DNA from: Scytonematopsis contorta HA4267-MV1
GTDB lineage: Bacteria; Cyanobacteriota; Cyanobacteriia; Cyanobacteriales; Nostocaceae
Direction of reading: 5' to 3'
NCBI GenBank assembly: GCA_019359035.1
Contig: JAHHIC010000037.1
Span: 1 to 64,000, forward strand
Length of the DNA: 64,000 nucleotides
Positions 8,397 through 17,104 of this stretch are shown piece by piece. The notes below the pieces were generated by a model. It did not search any database. It was not told where the DNA came from and was given only the letters and a program-made list of their open reading frames with translations. The stretch's first letter is position 1; every line of letters begins with the position of its first letter. A program made the translations under genes and the position numbers.

Positions 8397-8683
8397 TATT
8401 CTTTCCACCTTTGTTCGTCGTATTCTGAATGCGTTAACACATATCTGATGTATATTTTTTGTCGGTTGTAGTGAATTGCGGCAATGAGCCTAACTTTGTT
8501 TCCCCCAATATTAAATACCGTCAATTTTCCAACTTGGTCTGCTGATGGAAATGTTTCCCTAAGTTCAACAAATGAAGCAAACTGATTTTGCTTTACTAAT
8601 TGATACCACTGGGTCAGAGCGCTTTTTGTATCTGGGTACAGTTTGGCAAATTCATTCAGCCTTTTACGAGTTATGACATGCAT
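8396..8683 (-). CDS. higB: HigB-family mRNA interferase toxin
   Basis: A 95-residue protein with the RelE/HigB fold: MHVITRKRLNEFAKLYPD, then LRETFPSADQVGKLTVFNI and NKVRLIAAIHYNRQKIYIRYVLTHSEYD. HigB toxins cleave mRNA on the ribosome. The toxin gene comes first and the antitoxin second, the reverse of most TA pairs but normal for HigBA. Length and conserved Arg/His/Tyr positions fit an active toxin. Confidence 0.88.
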   Translation of the reverse strand: MHVITRKRLNEFAKLYPDTKSALTQWYQLVKQNQFASFVELRETFPSADQVGKLTVFNIGGNKVRLIAAIHYNRQKIYIRYVLTHSEYDEQRWKE

Positions 8684-9046
8684 GTAAAAATCCCTTATAA
8701 CTCATATTTTATCTGCTCGCATTACTGCTGTGAATTAAACAAAAATTACTTGTCTACAGAATATTATTTTTTGGTACTGAAGTATTGCCAGAGCTAAAAT
8801 ATTTCCAATTCGGTTGCGTTAGAAAAAATCAGCAAAACTAAAAGTCGCTCTTAATTAGCAAGAACGACTAATAAATTTGATTAATCAAATTAAGTAGGTA
8901 GGGAAGAATAAGGCAAACTATTGAGACAAATATACAATCGACAAATCCTGCCTACAGCGAGCCTTGGCAAAGACAGCCCAACTACAAACCATTAGTCATT
9001 TATTTCCACCGACCTACGGAAAGAGTTTTACAAAAGTTTTCTGGAA
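8684..9046. other. non-coding stretch between higB and the repeat array
   Basis: About 360 bp with no supported gene. It is AT-rich; tgattaatcaaattaa near 8880 forms a short inverted repeat. Nothing else is recognised. Confidence 0.5.
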
Positions 9047-9309
9047 TTGTGGGATGGGCTTCCAGCCCGTCCATGTTTTCTTGGATTGTGGGATGGGCTT
9101 CCAACCCGTCCATGTTTTCTTGGATTGTGGGATGGGCTTCCAGCCCGTCCATGTTTTCTTGGATTGTGGGATGGGCTTCCAGCCCGTCCATGTTTTCTTG
9201 GATTGTGGGATGGGCTTCCAGCCCGTCCATGTTTTCTTGGATTGTGGGATGGGCTTCCAGCCCGTCCATGTTTTCTTGGATTGTGGGATGGGCTTCCAGC
9301 CCGTCCACA
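9047..9309. repeat. tandem array of 39-bp repeats, seven units
   Basis: Units start at 9047, 9086, 9125, 9164, 9203, 9242 and 9281. Each contains gggatgggcttccagcccg, an interrupted palindrome (gggct/agccc), followed by tccatgttttcttgga. The second unit has aacccg in place of agcccg. All six frames across it are open, giving false proteins on both strands. Single copies of the core occur near 17013, and a second array in the other orientation lies at 60671-60916. Confidence 0.95.
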
Positions 9310-9368
9310 GCAGCCAAGGCGGGCAAGGATGCCCACCCCACAAGATGCTACAAGTATTTAAAGCAAAA

Positions 9369-9776
9369 CTATTTGGTCAGCAAGTGAATTGCCGCACCTG
9401 CAGCAGCACCAGTCAGAGCATTGCTACCAGTGTGTCTACGGTTAGTAACAGCACCAGATACTACACCAGCACCAGCACCAACACCGATATCTTGGACTAC
9501 GTTACGATTTCTTTGGCGATTACGGGGTCTACGTTCATTTCTAATACCATTGGCTCCGTTTACAGCTGCACCTGCTGCTGCTCCATTAACTGCGTTGGTC
9601 AAAACAGAACCATCTCCAGTGATGGCTCCGGTAATTGCACCCGCTGCTGCACCAATACCTGCATCACGGAGAACTTTGTCATCAGCTGACGCTGGTTGTG
9701 CTGGTAACAAAGTCGCACTAAATAAACTTGTGGCTACTAAACCGGGTAAAAATGTACGTTTCAGAGATAGATTCAT
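9369..9776 (-). CDS. secreted glycine-zipper protein
   Basis: A 135-residue protein. It has a signal peptide of about 31 residues (LVATSLFSATLLPAQPASA). The mature part is Gly/Ala-rich with GxxxG-type zippers: DAGIGAAAGAITGAITG, NGAAAGAAVNGANG, GVGAGAGVVSGAV and ALTGAAAGAAI, split by an Arg/Asn-rich linker (RRPRNRQRNRN). Glycine-zipper proteins usually pack into outer or periplasmic membranes, but no specific role can be assigned. It is convergent with the 39-bp array, which ends about 60 bp from its stop. Confidence 0.82.
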   Translation of the reverse strand: MNLSLKRTFLPGLVATSLFSATLLPAQPASADDKVLRDAGIGAAAGAITGAITGDGSVLTNAVNGAAAGAAVNGANGIRNERRPRNRQRNRNVVQDIGVGAGAGVVSGAVTNRRHTGSNALTGAAAGAAIHLLTK

Positions 9777-9985
9777 GACACACCTGCTTACAAATCAATA
9801 ATCAAAAATTCTTTTTTACTCTATATCTAGTCTAAACATTATTAACTGAGTGGAAATAGCCATGTTTAACTTACGTAAGTGTCACATTGCTCCCTAAAAT
9901 TTCCCCAATTTTGTCTAGTAAAGGTGCTATTTTCTAATCTGATATTTGAAGTTACTATATACACAAACATATGTGAGTATATACA

Positions 9986-10963
9986 ATGCCCACCTACGGA
10001 CCCGATGTAATCAATTTTGAAGGTGTAAACGGTCATCGTTACTGGTTTTATGAGCCATTTGTTTATACAGGAATTATTGAAATTGATGAGAGGCTTAGCG
10101 GTTTTCCTGTGTCGATTTTTTTACCGCAATACCGACCTTTACATGAAACACCTTTAGTAATTGGTTTACAAGGGATGGGAGCACCGTATGGTTGGAATGC
10201 TTTTATAGTACCAACGTTAACCGAGATGGGAATTGCTGTTGCTTTATTCGATACCCCATTTGCAGGGGAACGCAGTTTAGCTCGTACATTTACAGCTTTG
10301 GTGCAAGATGAAATCAAACCTTTGAATCAAATGGGAGTTTCTTTTGACACTAAGTTACTACTACAAATATTTGGTAGTACAGCACATGATATTGCTTGGG
10401 TACGTGACTTTTGCTGTGAACGCTATGGTCTGGGTGATGGAAGATTAGCGTTGTTTGGGGTAAGCATGGGGGTATTGCTTAGTGCTTTTGCTTTTGCGGC
10501 AGAAGGTTTAGGGGAAAGGTTATTGGGAACTATTGGCCATGCGGATTTACAGTCTTTTGCTAAAAGCTGGGGTTCAGGATGTTTACCCGATTTAGCGGCT
10601 TCTCCTGTAGGTAAATTAGCTGAAATATTACTAAGTAAAAAGCTACCTGATATTAAAGCTGGTATTGATGTTTTACGGGTTGCGAAAAATCTTAAATACC
10701 CTGATGAAATTGGTAAGGCTTGTAATCCCATGAACTATGTTGACTGGGTAAAACCCCAGCGTCGGGTGCGCTTTTTGGTTGGTGCTAAAGACCCAATGGT
10801 AAATGTGGCTGATGCTCAAAGATGTGCTAAACGTTTTCCCGATGGTGCTTGTTATGTGGTTCCAGGGTTGGGACATGGAGTTACCTATTATAGTTCTTCC
10901 TGTTCCTTTGTTGAGCACGTACGTTATTTCTTGGTTACGCAGTTAGCGGACTGGAGAGGTTAA
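9986..10963 (+). CDS. alpha/beta-hydrolase
   Basis: A 325-residue protein with an alpha/beta-hydrolase core. The nucleophile elbow is FGVSMGVLL (about 155, Ser of GxSxG). A likely acid is in FLVGAKDPMVN (about 262) and the His in VPGLGHGVTYY (about 300). The early LVIGLQGMGAPYGW matches the oxyanion loop region. There is no signal peptide. The substrate is unknown; distantly similar proteins are annotated as esterases or dienelactone-hydrolase-like. The stop overlaps the stop of the convergent LapA-like gene by 4 bp. Confidence 0.85.
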   Translation: MPTYGPDVINFEGVNGHRYWFYEPFVYTGIIEIDERLSGFPVSIFLPQYRPLHETPLVIGLQGMGAPYGWNAFIVPTLTEMGIAVALFDTPFAGERSLARTFTALVQDEIKPLNQMGVSFDTKLLLQIFGSTAHDIAWVRDFCCERYGLGDGRLALFGVSMGVLLSAFAFAAEGLGERLLGTIGHADLQSFAKSWGSGCLPDLAASPVGKLAEILLSKKLPDIKAGIDVLRVAKNLKYPDEIGKACNPMNYVDWVKPQRRVRFLVGAKDPMVNVADAQRCAKRFPDGACYVVPGLGHGVTYYSSSCSFVEHVRYFLVTQLADWRG

Positions 10964-11235
10964 TAATCTTCATCCACAAAAAATTCTGCATCGTCTTCCA
11001 CACGAGAATTACTTGGTCTAGTAGCAGAAATACCCCATAGTGGTTGTAATATTGCCACAGCAATCATTCCCAATGCAGCGCAAAAAGCCAGCATTATCCC
11101 AACAGGGATTTGAATTGACTGAAAATTAAGAAATCTCAATGATACAGAAGTAAAATTTTGCACGGAGAAAATCGCGATTCCGACGACCCAGGTAGCAATA
11201 ATTATTGATGTTAATAAATTAGCAATATTTTTCAT
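10960..11235 (-). CDS. LapA/DUF1049-type membrane protein
   Basis: A 91-residue protein with two hydrophobic helices (about 8-26 and 42-66) joined by SVQNFTSVSLRFLNFQSIQIPVG, the signature of LapA-domain (DUF1049) proteins. The tail is acidic (VEDDAEFFVDEDY). In enterobacteria LapA takes part in control of lipopolysaccharide synthesis; in cyanobacteria the role is not settled. It is a single gene facing the hydrolase. Confidence 0.85.
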   Translation of the reverse strand: MKNIANLLTSIIIATWVVGIAIFSVQNFTSVSLRFLNFQSIQIPVGIMLAFCAALGMIAVAILQPLWGISATRPSNSRVEDDAEFFVDEDY

Positions 11236-11371
11236 AATTTTTAATAGTTGTTAACATAACCAACCGCTTCATCAATATTAGCTTCTTTGTACCAGCAAGC
11301 AAAATCCCGGCTAGCTCTTTGTCTAAAAATATGGGAAATTATTCAGATGAATATAATTACATTATTACGTA

Positions 11372-11797
11372 ATGCCTACTAAAGACCTCTTCTATAAAAC
11401 TGTTGAAACGGCGTTAATAAAAGACGGGTGGCTTAACATAACACCTTTGAAACTAGATTATGATGGAACTACGTTGGAAGTTGATTTGAGCGCAGATAAA
11501 TTCTTGACCGCTCAAAAAGACGCACTTTATATAGCAGTTGAAGTCAAAAGCTTTGTTGCTGCTAGTGTTGTTTACGCCTTTCATCAAGCTATTGGTCAGT
11601 ATATTCATTACCGGATGGTTCTCAGATATCAAAACTTAGAGCGTATTATCTATCTTGCTGTGCCGCTATCTATTTATCAGCAGCAACTAAGCCAACCATT
11701 TTTTCAAGCTAGTTTGACAGAAAATCAGGTAAATTTGCTAATTGTGAATGATATCACACAGGAGGTAGAACAATGGATACCCAATCCAGAACAGTAA
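11372..11797 (+). CDS. xisH: XisH, fdxN-element excision controlling factor
   Basis: A 141-residue protein matching XisH: MPTKDLFYKTVETALIKDGW, LEVDLSADKFL, ALYIAVEVKSF and FHQAIGQYIHYR. The conserved D..EVK pattern is that of a PD-(D/E)XK-like nuclease fold. XisH was found with XisI and XisF in Anabaena, where it is needed for excision of the fdxN element during heterocyst differentiation. XisH/XisI pairs are very common in cyanobacteria without any such element and resemble a two-gene cassette. The gene overlaps xisI by 25 bp. Confidence 0.95.
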   Translation: MPTKDLFYKTVETALIKDGWLNITPLKLDYDGTTLEVDLSADKFLTAQKDALYIAVEVKSFVAASVVYAFHQAIGQYIHYRMVLRYQNLERIIYLAVPLSIYQQQLSQPFFQASLTENQVNLLIVNDITQEVEQWIPNPEQ

Positions 11798-12177
11798 CTA
11801 ATCTCACTTCAGAAAATTCTCAAAATCAAGTTGAGCAAGCTTTACGAGAAAAATATTCTCAGCTTATCGTGGAAATCCTTTCTACCCACGCTAATATACC
11901 AGAAGTTAATCCCCACATCCAAACTGTTACTCTATTCGATTATCATAACCACCGCTATCAATTATTACGAATTGGCTGGACAGAATCACAGCAGCGTATT
12001 TTCAACCCAATTCTTCATCTTGATATTATTGAAGACAAAGTTTGGATTCAAGAAAATCGAACAGATATCGATATTGGTGAAGAACTGGCACTCAGAGGTA
12101 TTCCAAAATCTAGTATTGTTTTAGGACTCCACCCACCTCATCTAAGACGTTATAATTTAGAGTATTGTATCGTTTAA
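11773..12177 (+). CDS. xisI: XisI, partner of XisH
   Basis: A 134-residue protein; XisI is usually about 112 residues, and the extra length is an N-terminal tail of about 20 residues arising from the overlap with xisH. An inner start cannot be excluded. Family features are ANIPEVNPHIQTVTLFD, YQLLRIGWTESQ, HLDIIEDKVWIQENRTD and IPKSSIVLGLHPPHLR. It is translationally coupled to xisH. No fdxN or nif gene is in the window, so the pair is probably acting (or idling) on its own. Confidence 0.95.
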   Translation: MDTQSRTVTNLTSENSQNQVEQALREKYSQLIVEILSTHANIPEVNPHIQTVTLFDYHNHRYQLLRIGWTESQQRIFNPILHLDIIEDKVWIQENRTDIDIGEELALRGIPKSSIVLGLHPPHLRRYNLEYCIV

Positions 12178-12236
12178 AATATTAAATCCTCTCTCCTCGT
12201 AGGTTCCTTTTTTTGAGGGAGAGGTTTTGGCTAAAT

Positions 12237-13517
12237 TTACGTCAACCGTACAGCCACACTACCTGCATGAGCAGGCAACCCTTCTGCTTCTGCGAGGGTG
12301 ATAGCAGCCTTACCTATATTTTGCAAGGCTTGTTCGTCACATTGCAAATAGGTAATCCGTTTCACAAAATCATAGACACTCAAGCCAGAGGCAAACCGAG
12401 CAGAACGTGCCGTAGGTAACACATGGTTGGGACCACCGACATAATCACCGATAGCTTCTGGAGTATGGCGTCCTAAAAACATGCTACCAGCACATTTAAT
12501 CTGGCTGGCAAATACCTGAGCTTCGTCTATACATAACTCCACATGTTCTGGTGCTAACTGGTTCAACAAGAAAATACTTTCTTCTAAGTTGCTAACAATA
12601 ATTACTGCACCATGCTTTTCCCAACTTGCGCTTGCTACCTCTTTAGTAGATAGATTAACAAGAATTTCTTCAACAGCAGCAATTGTCTTTAAAGCAAAAC
12701 TTTCTGAGTCAGTAATCAAAATTGATTGAGCACTAGGGTCATGTTCTGCTTGCGATAATAAGTCCCAAGCAATCCAGTCTGGGTTATTGTTACTATCTGC
12801 TACCACCAGAATCTCAGAAGGTCCAGCAATGCTGTCAATTCCAACCCTACCAAATACTTGTCGTTTAGCTTCGGCTACGTAAGCGTTCCCAGGTCCAACA
12901 ATTTTATCGACAGGAGCTATGCTTTCTGTACCATAGGCTAGCGCTGCCACTGCTTGCGCTCCACCGATGCTGTATATTTCCGTAACTCCCGCAATTTCAG
13001 CAGCAGCCAATACTACAGGATTAATCTCACCACGTGGCATCGGTACAACCATAACAATCCGCTCGACTCCGGCAATTTTGGCAGGCAGTGCGTTCATCAG
13101 TACAGAACTGGGATAGCTTGCTCGTCCACCGGGTACATAAATTCCGACTGTAGGTAGTGCTACCCAATTTAATCCTAAATTCACTCCGAGCGTATCGGTG
13201 TAGGCAATATTTTGCGGTAACTGTTTTTCATGAAAAGCGGCAATTCTTTGTGCGGCAACTTCCAGTGCTGTCGTAACCTCAACAGGACATTTTGCAGCAT
13301 GTTCAGCAATATAAGTCTCGCTTAAACGAAAGGACTGCGGGTGGTAATGGTCAAAACGATTGGTATATTCTTTTACTGCTGCATCACCGCGCACTTTGAC
13401 ATCAGCGATAATTTCTTGTACTGTTCCACTGACATCAACTGTTACTTCCCTTCGCTCGTTTACAAGAGCTTGGAATTTGGCAGAAAAATCTTGGTCGGTG
13501 TTTTTCAGTATTTGCAT
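12237..13517 (-). CDS. hisD: histidinol dehydrogenase
   Basis: A 426-residue protein of normal length. It has the family blocks YVPGGRASYPSSVLMN, IAGPSEILVVADS, LLSQAEHDPSAQSIL, LAPEHVELC and GDYVGGPNHVLPT. HisD catalyses the last two steps of histidine synthesis, oxidising L-histidinol to histidine with two NAD and a Zn ion; the Zn-ligand and catalytic His/Glu positions are intact. As often in cyanobacteria it is not clustered with other his genes. Confidence 0.97.
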   Translation of the reverse strand: MQILKNTDQDFSAKFQALVNERREVTVDVSGTVQEIIADVKVRGDAAVKEYTNRFDHYHPQSFRLSETYIAEHAAKCPVEVTTALEVAAQRIAAFHEKQLPQNIAYTDTLGVNLGLNWVALPTVGIYVPGGRASYPSSVLMNALPAKIAGVERIVMVVPMPRGEINPVVLAAAEIAGVTEIYSIGGAQAVAALAYGTESIAPVDKIVGPGNAYVAEAKRQVFGRVGIDSIAGPSEILVVADSNNNPDWIAWDLLSQAEHDPSAQSILITDSESFALKTIAAVEEILVNLSTKEVASASWEKHGAVIIVSNLEESIFLLNQLAPEHVELCIDEAQVFASQIKCAGSMFLGRHTPEAIGDYVGGPNHVLPTARSARFASGLSVYDFVKRITYLQCDEQALQNIGKAAITLAEAEGLPAHAGSVAVRLT

Positions 13518-13876
13518 CTTCCACTTGCTCTGAAGTAGGGGGTTTCTATTATTTTAGAAGGTTGTGTTGCAAAATTTTTAGAAGAATACCAGTTACCCTA
13601 CATCTTGTACCAATAAAAATCAATGTCATAATAACTACTATATTTATTGAGATACGGTCGCACCTTTCCACAACCGCCAGGGAATAAATTCCCTGTCTAA
13701 AAGCTAAAGTCCTCTAAAGAGGACTGGAAATAGGGTTATATTGTAAATGTTAATTTTAGTGCTAAAAATAACTTTTAGTTGGTTGTATATACACCAGGTG
13801 CAAGATATCAATTACCAAAGAGGGATTGCTCGGTTATATGCTGAGATAACCCGATTTGAAAAGCTATTTAGCAAAA
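13518..13876. other. non-coding gap with a hairpin repeat
   Basis: About 360 bp between hisD and the DUF499 remnant. A small repeat at 13679-13733 carries agtcctctaaagaggact, a hairpin of the same layout as the repeats at 237 and 55942 (ctaaaagctaaa then an inverted pair). The rest is AT-rich with no supported gene. Confidence 0.65.
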
Positions 13877-14470
13877 TTATTCTTGCTCAAACTCATGATT
13901 TGTAAATTTTAAAACTTTACAATTTTCCTTTACGGTGCGGACTACATTTTCTGGTACTCCATCTGGCACGTTTATCTGGATTTCTAAGGTAATTTCTACT
14001 TCTGCATCGACTAAACTACTTAAGTGTTGAAGTACTTCGTCTGCTATTTGTCCTACATCACGTCGCAAGCGTAATGCATCTAATTTGACGGTACCATAAA
14101 AGCGTTTTGGTAAATTTGGAATCGCAATTTCGCTGTCATCGTTAACAGTTGTTGTTTCTTTTCCATTGGGGTTGACTTGAGGAATTCGCGGTTTAGTTGT
14201 GTATGTTCCGGTTGCCGTTGCTACTCTTGATTGTAAGGTTTGGGTTTTAGCTTTTACCGCTTCTTCGTCTTCTGTCATCTGATTTTGTGCGGATTCTGCT
14301 TTAACTATTAAACTTTGGCTGCTGAGTGTTGCTGTAACTTGCTCTCTGACTTTTAAGCCAAGATAGCGTCCCTTGTTTTCATCCCAACCTGTAGCATAAG
14401 CAAAATTTTCATCTGATAAAAAATGCGCTATCCCTCTTGTACTGCTTTCAATAGTACTTATTAAGATAAC
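13877..14470 (-). pseudogene. C-terminal remnant of a DUF499-type ATPase
   Basis: The minus-strand frame stays open well upstream of its first ATG (14278). It reads STRGIAHFLSDENFAYATGW, then DENKGRYLGLKV, then RLRRDVGQIADEVLQHL and a beta-rich end. I recognise this as the tail of DUF499 proteins, large ATPases (about 1,000 residues) found with methylases and helicases in defence loci. Everything upstream of about 14470 is replaced by a DUF1016 piece on the other strand. An ATG at 14278 would still give 133 residues but no ATPase core. Assignment of the family rests on memory of its C-terminus. Confidence 0.65.
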
Positions 14471-14833
14471 GTCAAATAAATAGTATACTCTACGAACGGG
14501 TAGGGCTATCTAAAGATAAAGAAGCTGTTTTAGCGCTTACAAATGAAGGACAAATTATTGATAGTTCTGAAAATCTACTACGCGACCCTTACATTTTAGA
14601 GTTTTTAAGATTAGAAGAACCAGCAACCTACTCAGAATCTGACCTTGAAGAAGCTTTGATTAATCACTTGCAAGAATTTATGCTTGAGTTAGGTCGAGAT
14701 TTCTGTTTTGTTGACCGTCAATTTAGAATTACAGTTGGAGGAGAACATTATTTTCTGGACTTGTTGTTTTACCATCGTTCTTTGCAATGCTTGATTGCTA
14801 TTGATTTAAAGCTAGGGAAGTTCAAACATGATT
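14471..14833 (+). pseudogene. DUF1016/YhcG nuclease remnant
   Basis: Plus-strand frame: RQINSILYERVGLSKDKEA, LLRDPYILEFL, then LEEALINHLQEFMLELG, FLDLLFYHRSLQCLIAIDLK and LGKFK. These are the central and PD-(D/E)XK blocks of the DUF1016 (PF06250) family. The N-terminal half is absent (TAA just before RQIN) and the frame leaves the family after KLGKFK. An ATG at 14656 gives 86 residues ending in unrelated sequence. DUF1016 proteins often travel with restriction-modification and defence genes. Confidence 0.75.
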
Positions 14834-15378
14834 CTGAAAAGGTTGCTGCACGTAGCGAATCGAACAATCCGTTTCCGATTCCTCTACAGGAGGAACTTGC
14901 ACTAACGCCAAAATAAAATTATCGGGTTTATTGAGTGCGGTAATGATTTCATTCTTTGTTACTGTTACCGTATCCGCACCCAAAATACCTCCTTTTACCT
15001 CAATAAACGTAGAGGCTGTCTAGTGAGCATTTCCCCATAAACAGCAGTAATTTGGTGTGGTAAAGGTTCAACAAGAGAAGTGTGAACCGCTAAAAGTGGG
15101 TCAAACAAATGTGCTAGTCTGATACGATGTGCTTCCGATACCAAACGAAAATTTGCACCATCAGCAGTGAAACTCCAAGCACCTGCGGAGGTAGCAAGTT
15201 CCAGACTATTTTCCTTATCTCGAAATACCAACTCGTTACCTAATGCGCCACTAGCATCTTTGTATGTTAGTTCGACGACATCTGAGCCATGCCATTGTGC
15301 ATCAACGATGGTGACTAAACTGTTCGGCAGAATACCTTTTACTTGCGTGCCTTTTGTCAGTTCTTCAAGTCTTACCAT
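14834..15378 (-). pseudogene. DUF3883 helicase collapsed by internal deletion
   Basis: The minus-strand start at 15378 gives MVRLEELTKGTQVKGILP, VVDAQWHGSDVVELTYKD, then VSEAHRIRLAHLFDPLLAVH and LPHQITAVYGEML, the N-terminus of large SNF2-type helicases of defence loci. After RQPLR the frame ends at once (LLR, stop). The next bases, in another frame, read FIEVKGGILGADTVTVTK, then NEIITALNKPDNFILALV and IRYVQQPF, which is the DUF3883 domain from the far end of the same kind of protein. So roughly 800-1,000 codons were lost, with the two ends joined at cgttt near 15003. A 127-residue remnant could still be translated. Confidence 0.78.
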
Positions 15379-16174
15379 CTCGCAGTATTTTCCTTACTAA
15401 AAAGTATAAATCAAAACGTAGTAATCATATTATTACTTACCTTATAAGGTCACAATAATTTAAATCCACGGAGGTGGGTTTTCCGAGTCGTTGCCGCGAT
15501 TTCTAATCGCCAGGTGTTCTATTTGTAATGACAGGGGAGATGAGATTGCTTCGTCGTTCCTCCATTCCCGCTATAGGGAACACTTCGTGAACGCAATGAC
15601 AGGAACTGCTGGCAATGACAGGAACTGCTGGCAATGACAGGAATTGCTGGCAATGACAGGAACTGCTCGCAAGCGCAGGTTGAGCTTGGGGATGAGATTC
15701 CTTTACAAATTGTTTCAATATTTAACAAACTATAAATAAACTGCATGTACTCTGGCTTCCAGTCAAACCTAGAAATCAAACCCTTTTAACCACCACCACA
15801 ATGAGCATCCGAAATCTTCAATATTTGCCACAATAATATCAGTAATTTCTGGAGTGGTAAGGACTGCATAGCCAGGGATATATTTAATCCCACAATAGGC
15901 AACTACAGGTGTAGGACAATCTCCATCCGTCACCCAAACACAGTCTAACCCAAGTCAACCAGAACGCTTGTGGCTGCTAGTGCAAAGTTATCAGTCTCAA
16001 GAACGGGTATCGTATGCTACAAGGGCAAGGCAGTCTTTACTGTACGCTGTTTCTAAATAAGCGACGATTACCCTAGTAACTTTCCTTATAGATTACCAAC
16101 TTTACAGGATACACCTTAGTCCTGGAGTTTCGCCGTAATTTTCGCAAGGTAGTTTATTCCACCAAACTCGGACA
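15379..16174. other. gene-free region with repeats and a possible gene remnant
   Basis: About 800 bp. At 15531-15600 lies one copy, in the other orientation, of the repeat seen at 1-225. At about 15594-15670 the 19-bp unit caatgacaggaactgctgg is repeated four times. On the minus strand, 15950-15769 is open without a start codon (VWVTDGDCPTPVVAYC, YAVLTTPEITDII, ending WWWLKGFDF) and looks like the tail of a lost gene that I do not recognise. No complete gene is visible. Confidence 0.55.
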
Positions 16175-16990
16175 ATGTTAATCCCCGAACGTCCTTTTGC
16201 CAGCTATCATTTATGGTCTTTGATTGCCCCAGCGATGGGACAACAAAACTGTCATTGTCAGATGCGAAGGGGGTTTATCAAAGCGCGACAACATGAACCG
16301 ATAGTAAAAATACTATCAGCAAAAGTAACTTCATCCCAACGCATAGGGATATTAGCTCAAAAAGGAGTCTACGAGTTCCATCAAAATAAACAGCTATTAA
16401 AAAAAAGAGATGGCGTAGAAAAAGTCACAAAAATATTAAATTTAAATAATTACACTTATATAGTTAGACAGCGCGTATTAGAAATCCTAAAAAACTATCA
16501 TAATGCTCCATTACTTTGGGGAAAAAGAATAATCCAACTAACGCGGGGAGACGAAGGATTCCCCAAGCCAATAATCATCGAACAAGACTTGTACTCATTT
16601 CGTTTATACGCAGCGATGGACTGTGTTTTAACTAACCCATCAGGAAATTTACACATTTTAGATTTTAAAACAGGTAAATCAGCCTTTGATGTTAGACAAG
16701 CTTTAGTTTATTTACTCGCAGCGCGTTATCTTTATCCTAAAAAACAAGTAGTAGCTTCTTTTTATAACTTAGAATCTTGCAAAAAATCAGATTTAATCAT
16801 TGTTAACGAAAAAGAACTAAACTCCGTAGAATCAAAACTTGCTTGTATCGCTCAAAAACACCAACAAGACATACAAAAATATCACGAAAAAAATAGTAAC
16901 TTTAGCAAAATATTTTCCCCCAACCCCGGAAACCACTGTAAATATTGCCCATTCAATTCTATTTGCGAATTCTCAGCCCATCCAAATTAA
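16175..16990 (+). CDS. PD-(D/E)XK (RecB/Cas4-like) nuclease with C-terminal Cys cluster
   Basis: A 271-residue protein. Nuclease motifs: AAMDCVL (Asp, about 147), HILDFKTGKS (D..K, about 162-171) and RQALVYLLAARYL (QxxxY, about 177). The C-terminus has GNHCKYCPFNSICEF, a CxxC...C set typical of Fe-S RecB/Cas4-like nucleases; NCHCQ near residue 26 may supply a further ligand. It is found in cyanobacteria as a stand-alone gene of unknown substrate. No cas gene is nearby, so Cas4 function is unlikely. The ATG at 16175 is used; the frame is open for some codons upstream. Confidence 0.82.
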   Translation: MLIPERPFASYHLWSLIAPAMGQQNCHCQMRRGFIKARQHEPIVKILSAKVTSSQRIGILAQKGVYEFHQNKQLLKKRDGVEKVTKILNLNNYTYIVRQRVLEILKNYHNAPLLWGKRIIQLTRGDEGFPKPIIIEQDLYSFRLYAAMDCVLTNPSGNLHILDFKTGKSAFDVRQALVYLLAARYLYPKKQVVASFYNLESCKKSDLIIVNEKELNSVESKLACIAQKHQQDIQKYHEKNSNFSKIFSPNPGNHCKYCPFNSICEFSAHPN

Positions 16991-17009
16991 AAAAACTCTG
17001 TAATTACCT

Positions 17010-17077
17010 CTTGTGGGATGGGCTTCCAGCCCGTCCTGCTATATATAGAGAAAGCCCACCCCACAAGAGTTATACAA
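17010..17077. repeat. dispersed gggatgggc/gcccacccc repeat
   Basis: Contains gggatgggcttccagcccg (same core as the 39-bp array at 9047) and then gcccaccccacaagag, the partner motif also seen at 9325, 44540 and 60640. It fills the space between two convergent genes. Confidence 0.8.
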
Positions 17078-17104
17078 GAGTTAATACAAGAGTTACAAAA
17101 GTAA

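Noticed and set aside
9000-9361. Several overlapping frames on both strands with periodic proteins
   Set aside because: Because the 39-bp unit is a multiple of three, every frame stays open; none has a start signal or known domain.
8964-9689. Long plus-strand frame across the 39-bp array and the glycine-zipper gene
   Set aside because: It is made of repeat translation (GFQPVHVFLDCGM units) and then antisense of the glycine-zipper gene, which has a signal peptide and normal composition.
11372-12177. Evidence for an fdxN element in this window
   Set aside because: XisH/XisI occur widely outside that element, and no xisF, fdxN or nif gene is seen.
15503-15779. Small minus-strand frames with QQFLSLPA-type repeats
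   Set aside because: They translate the 19-bp tandem repeat and the dispersed repeat; no domain.
16175-16990. Cas4 of a CRISPR system
   Set aside because: It has RecB/Cas4-like nuclease motifs, but no cas gene or array is present; better called a stand-alone PD-(D/E)XK nuclease.
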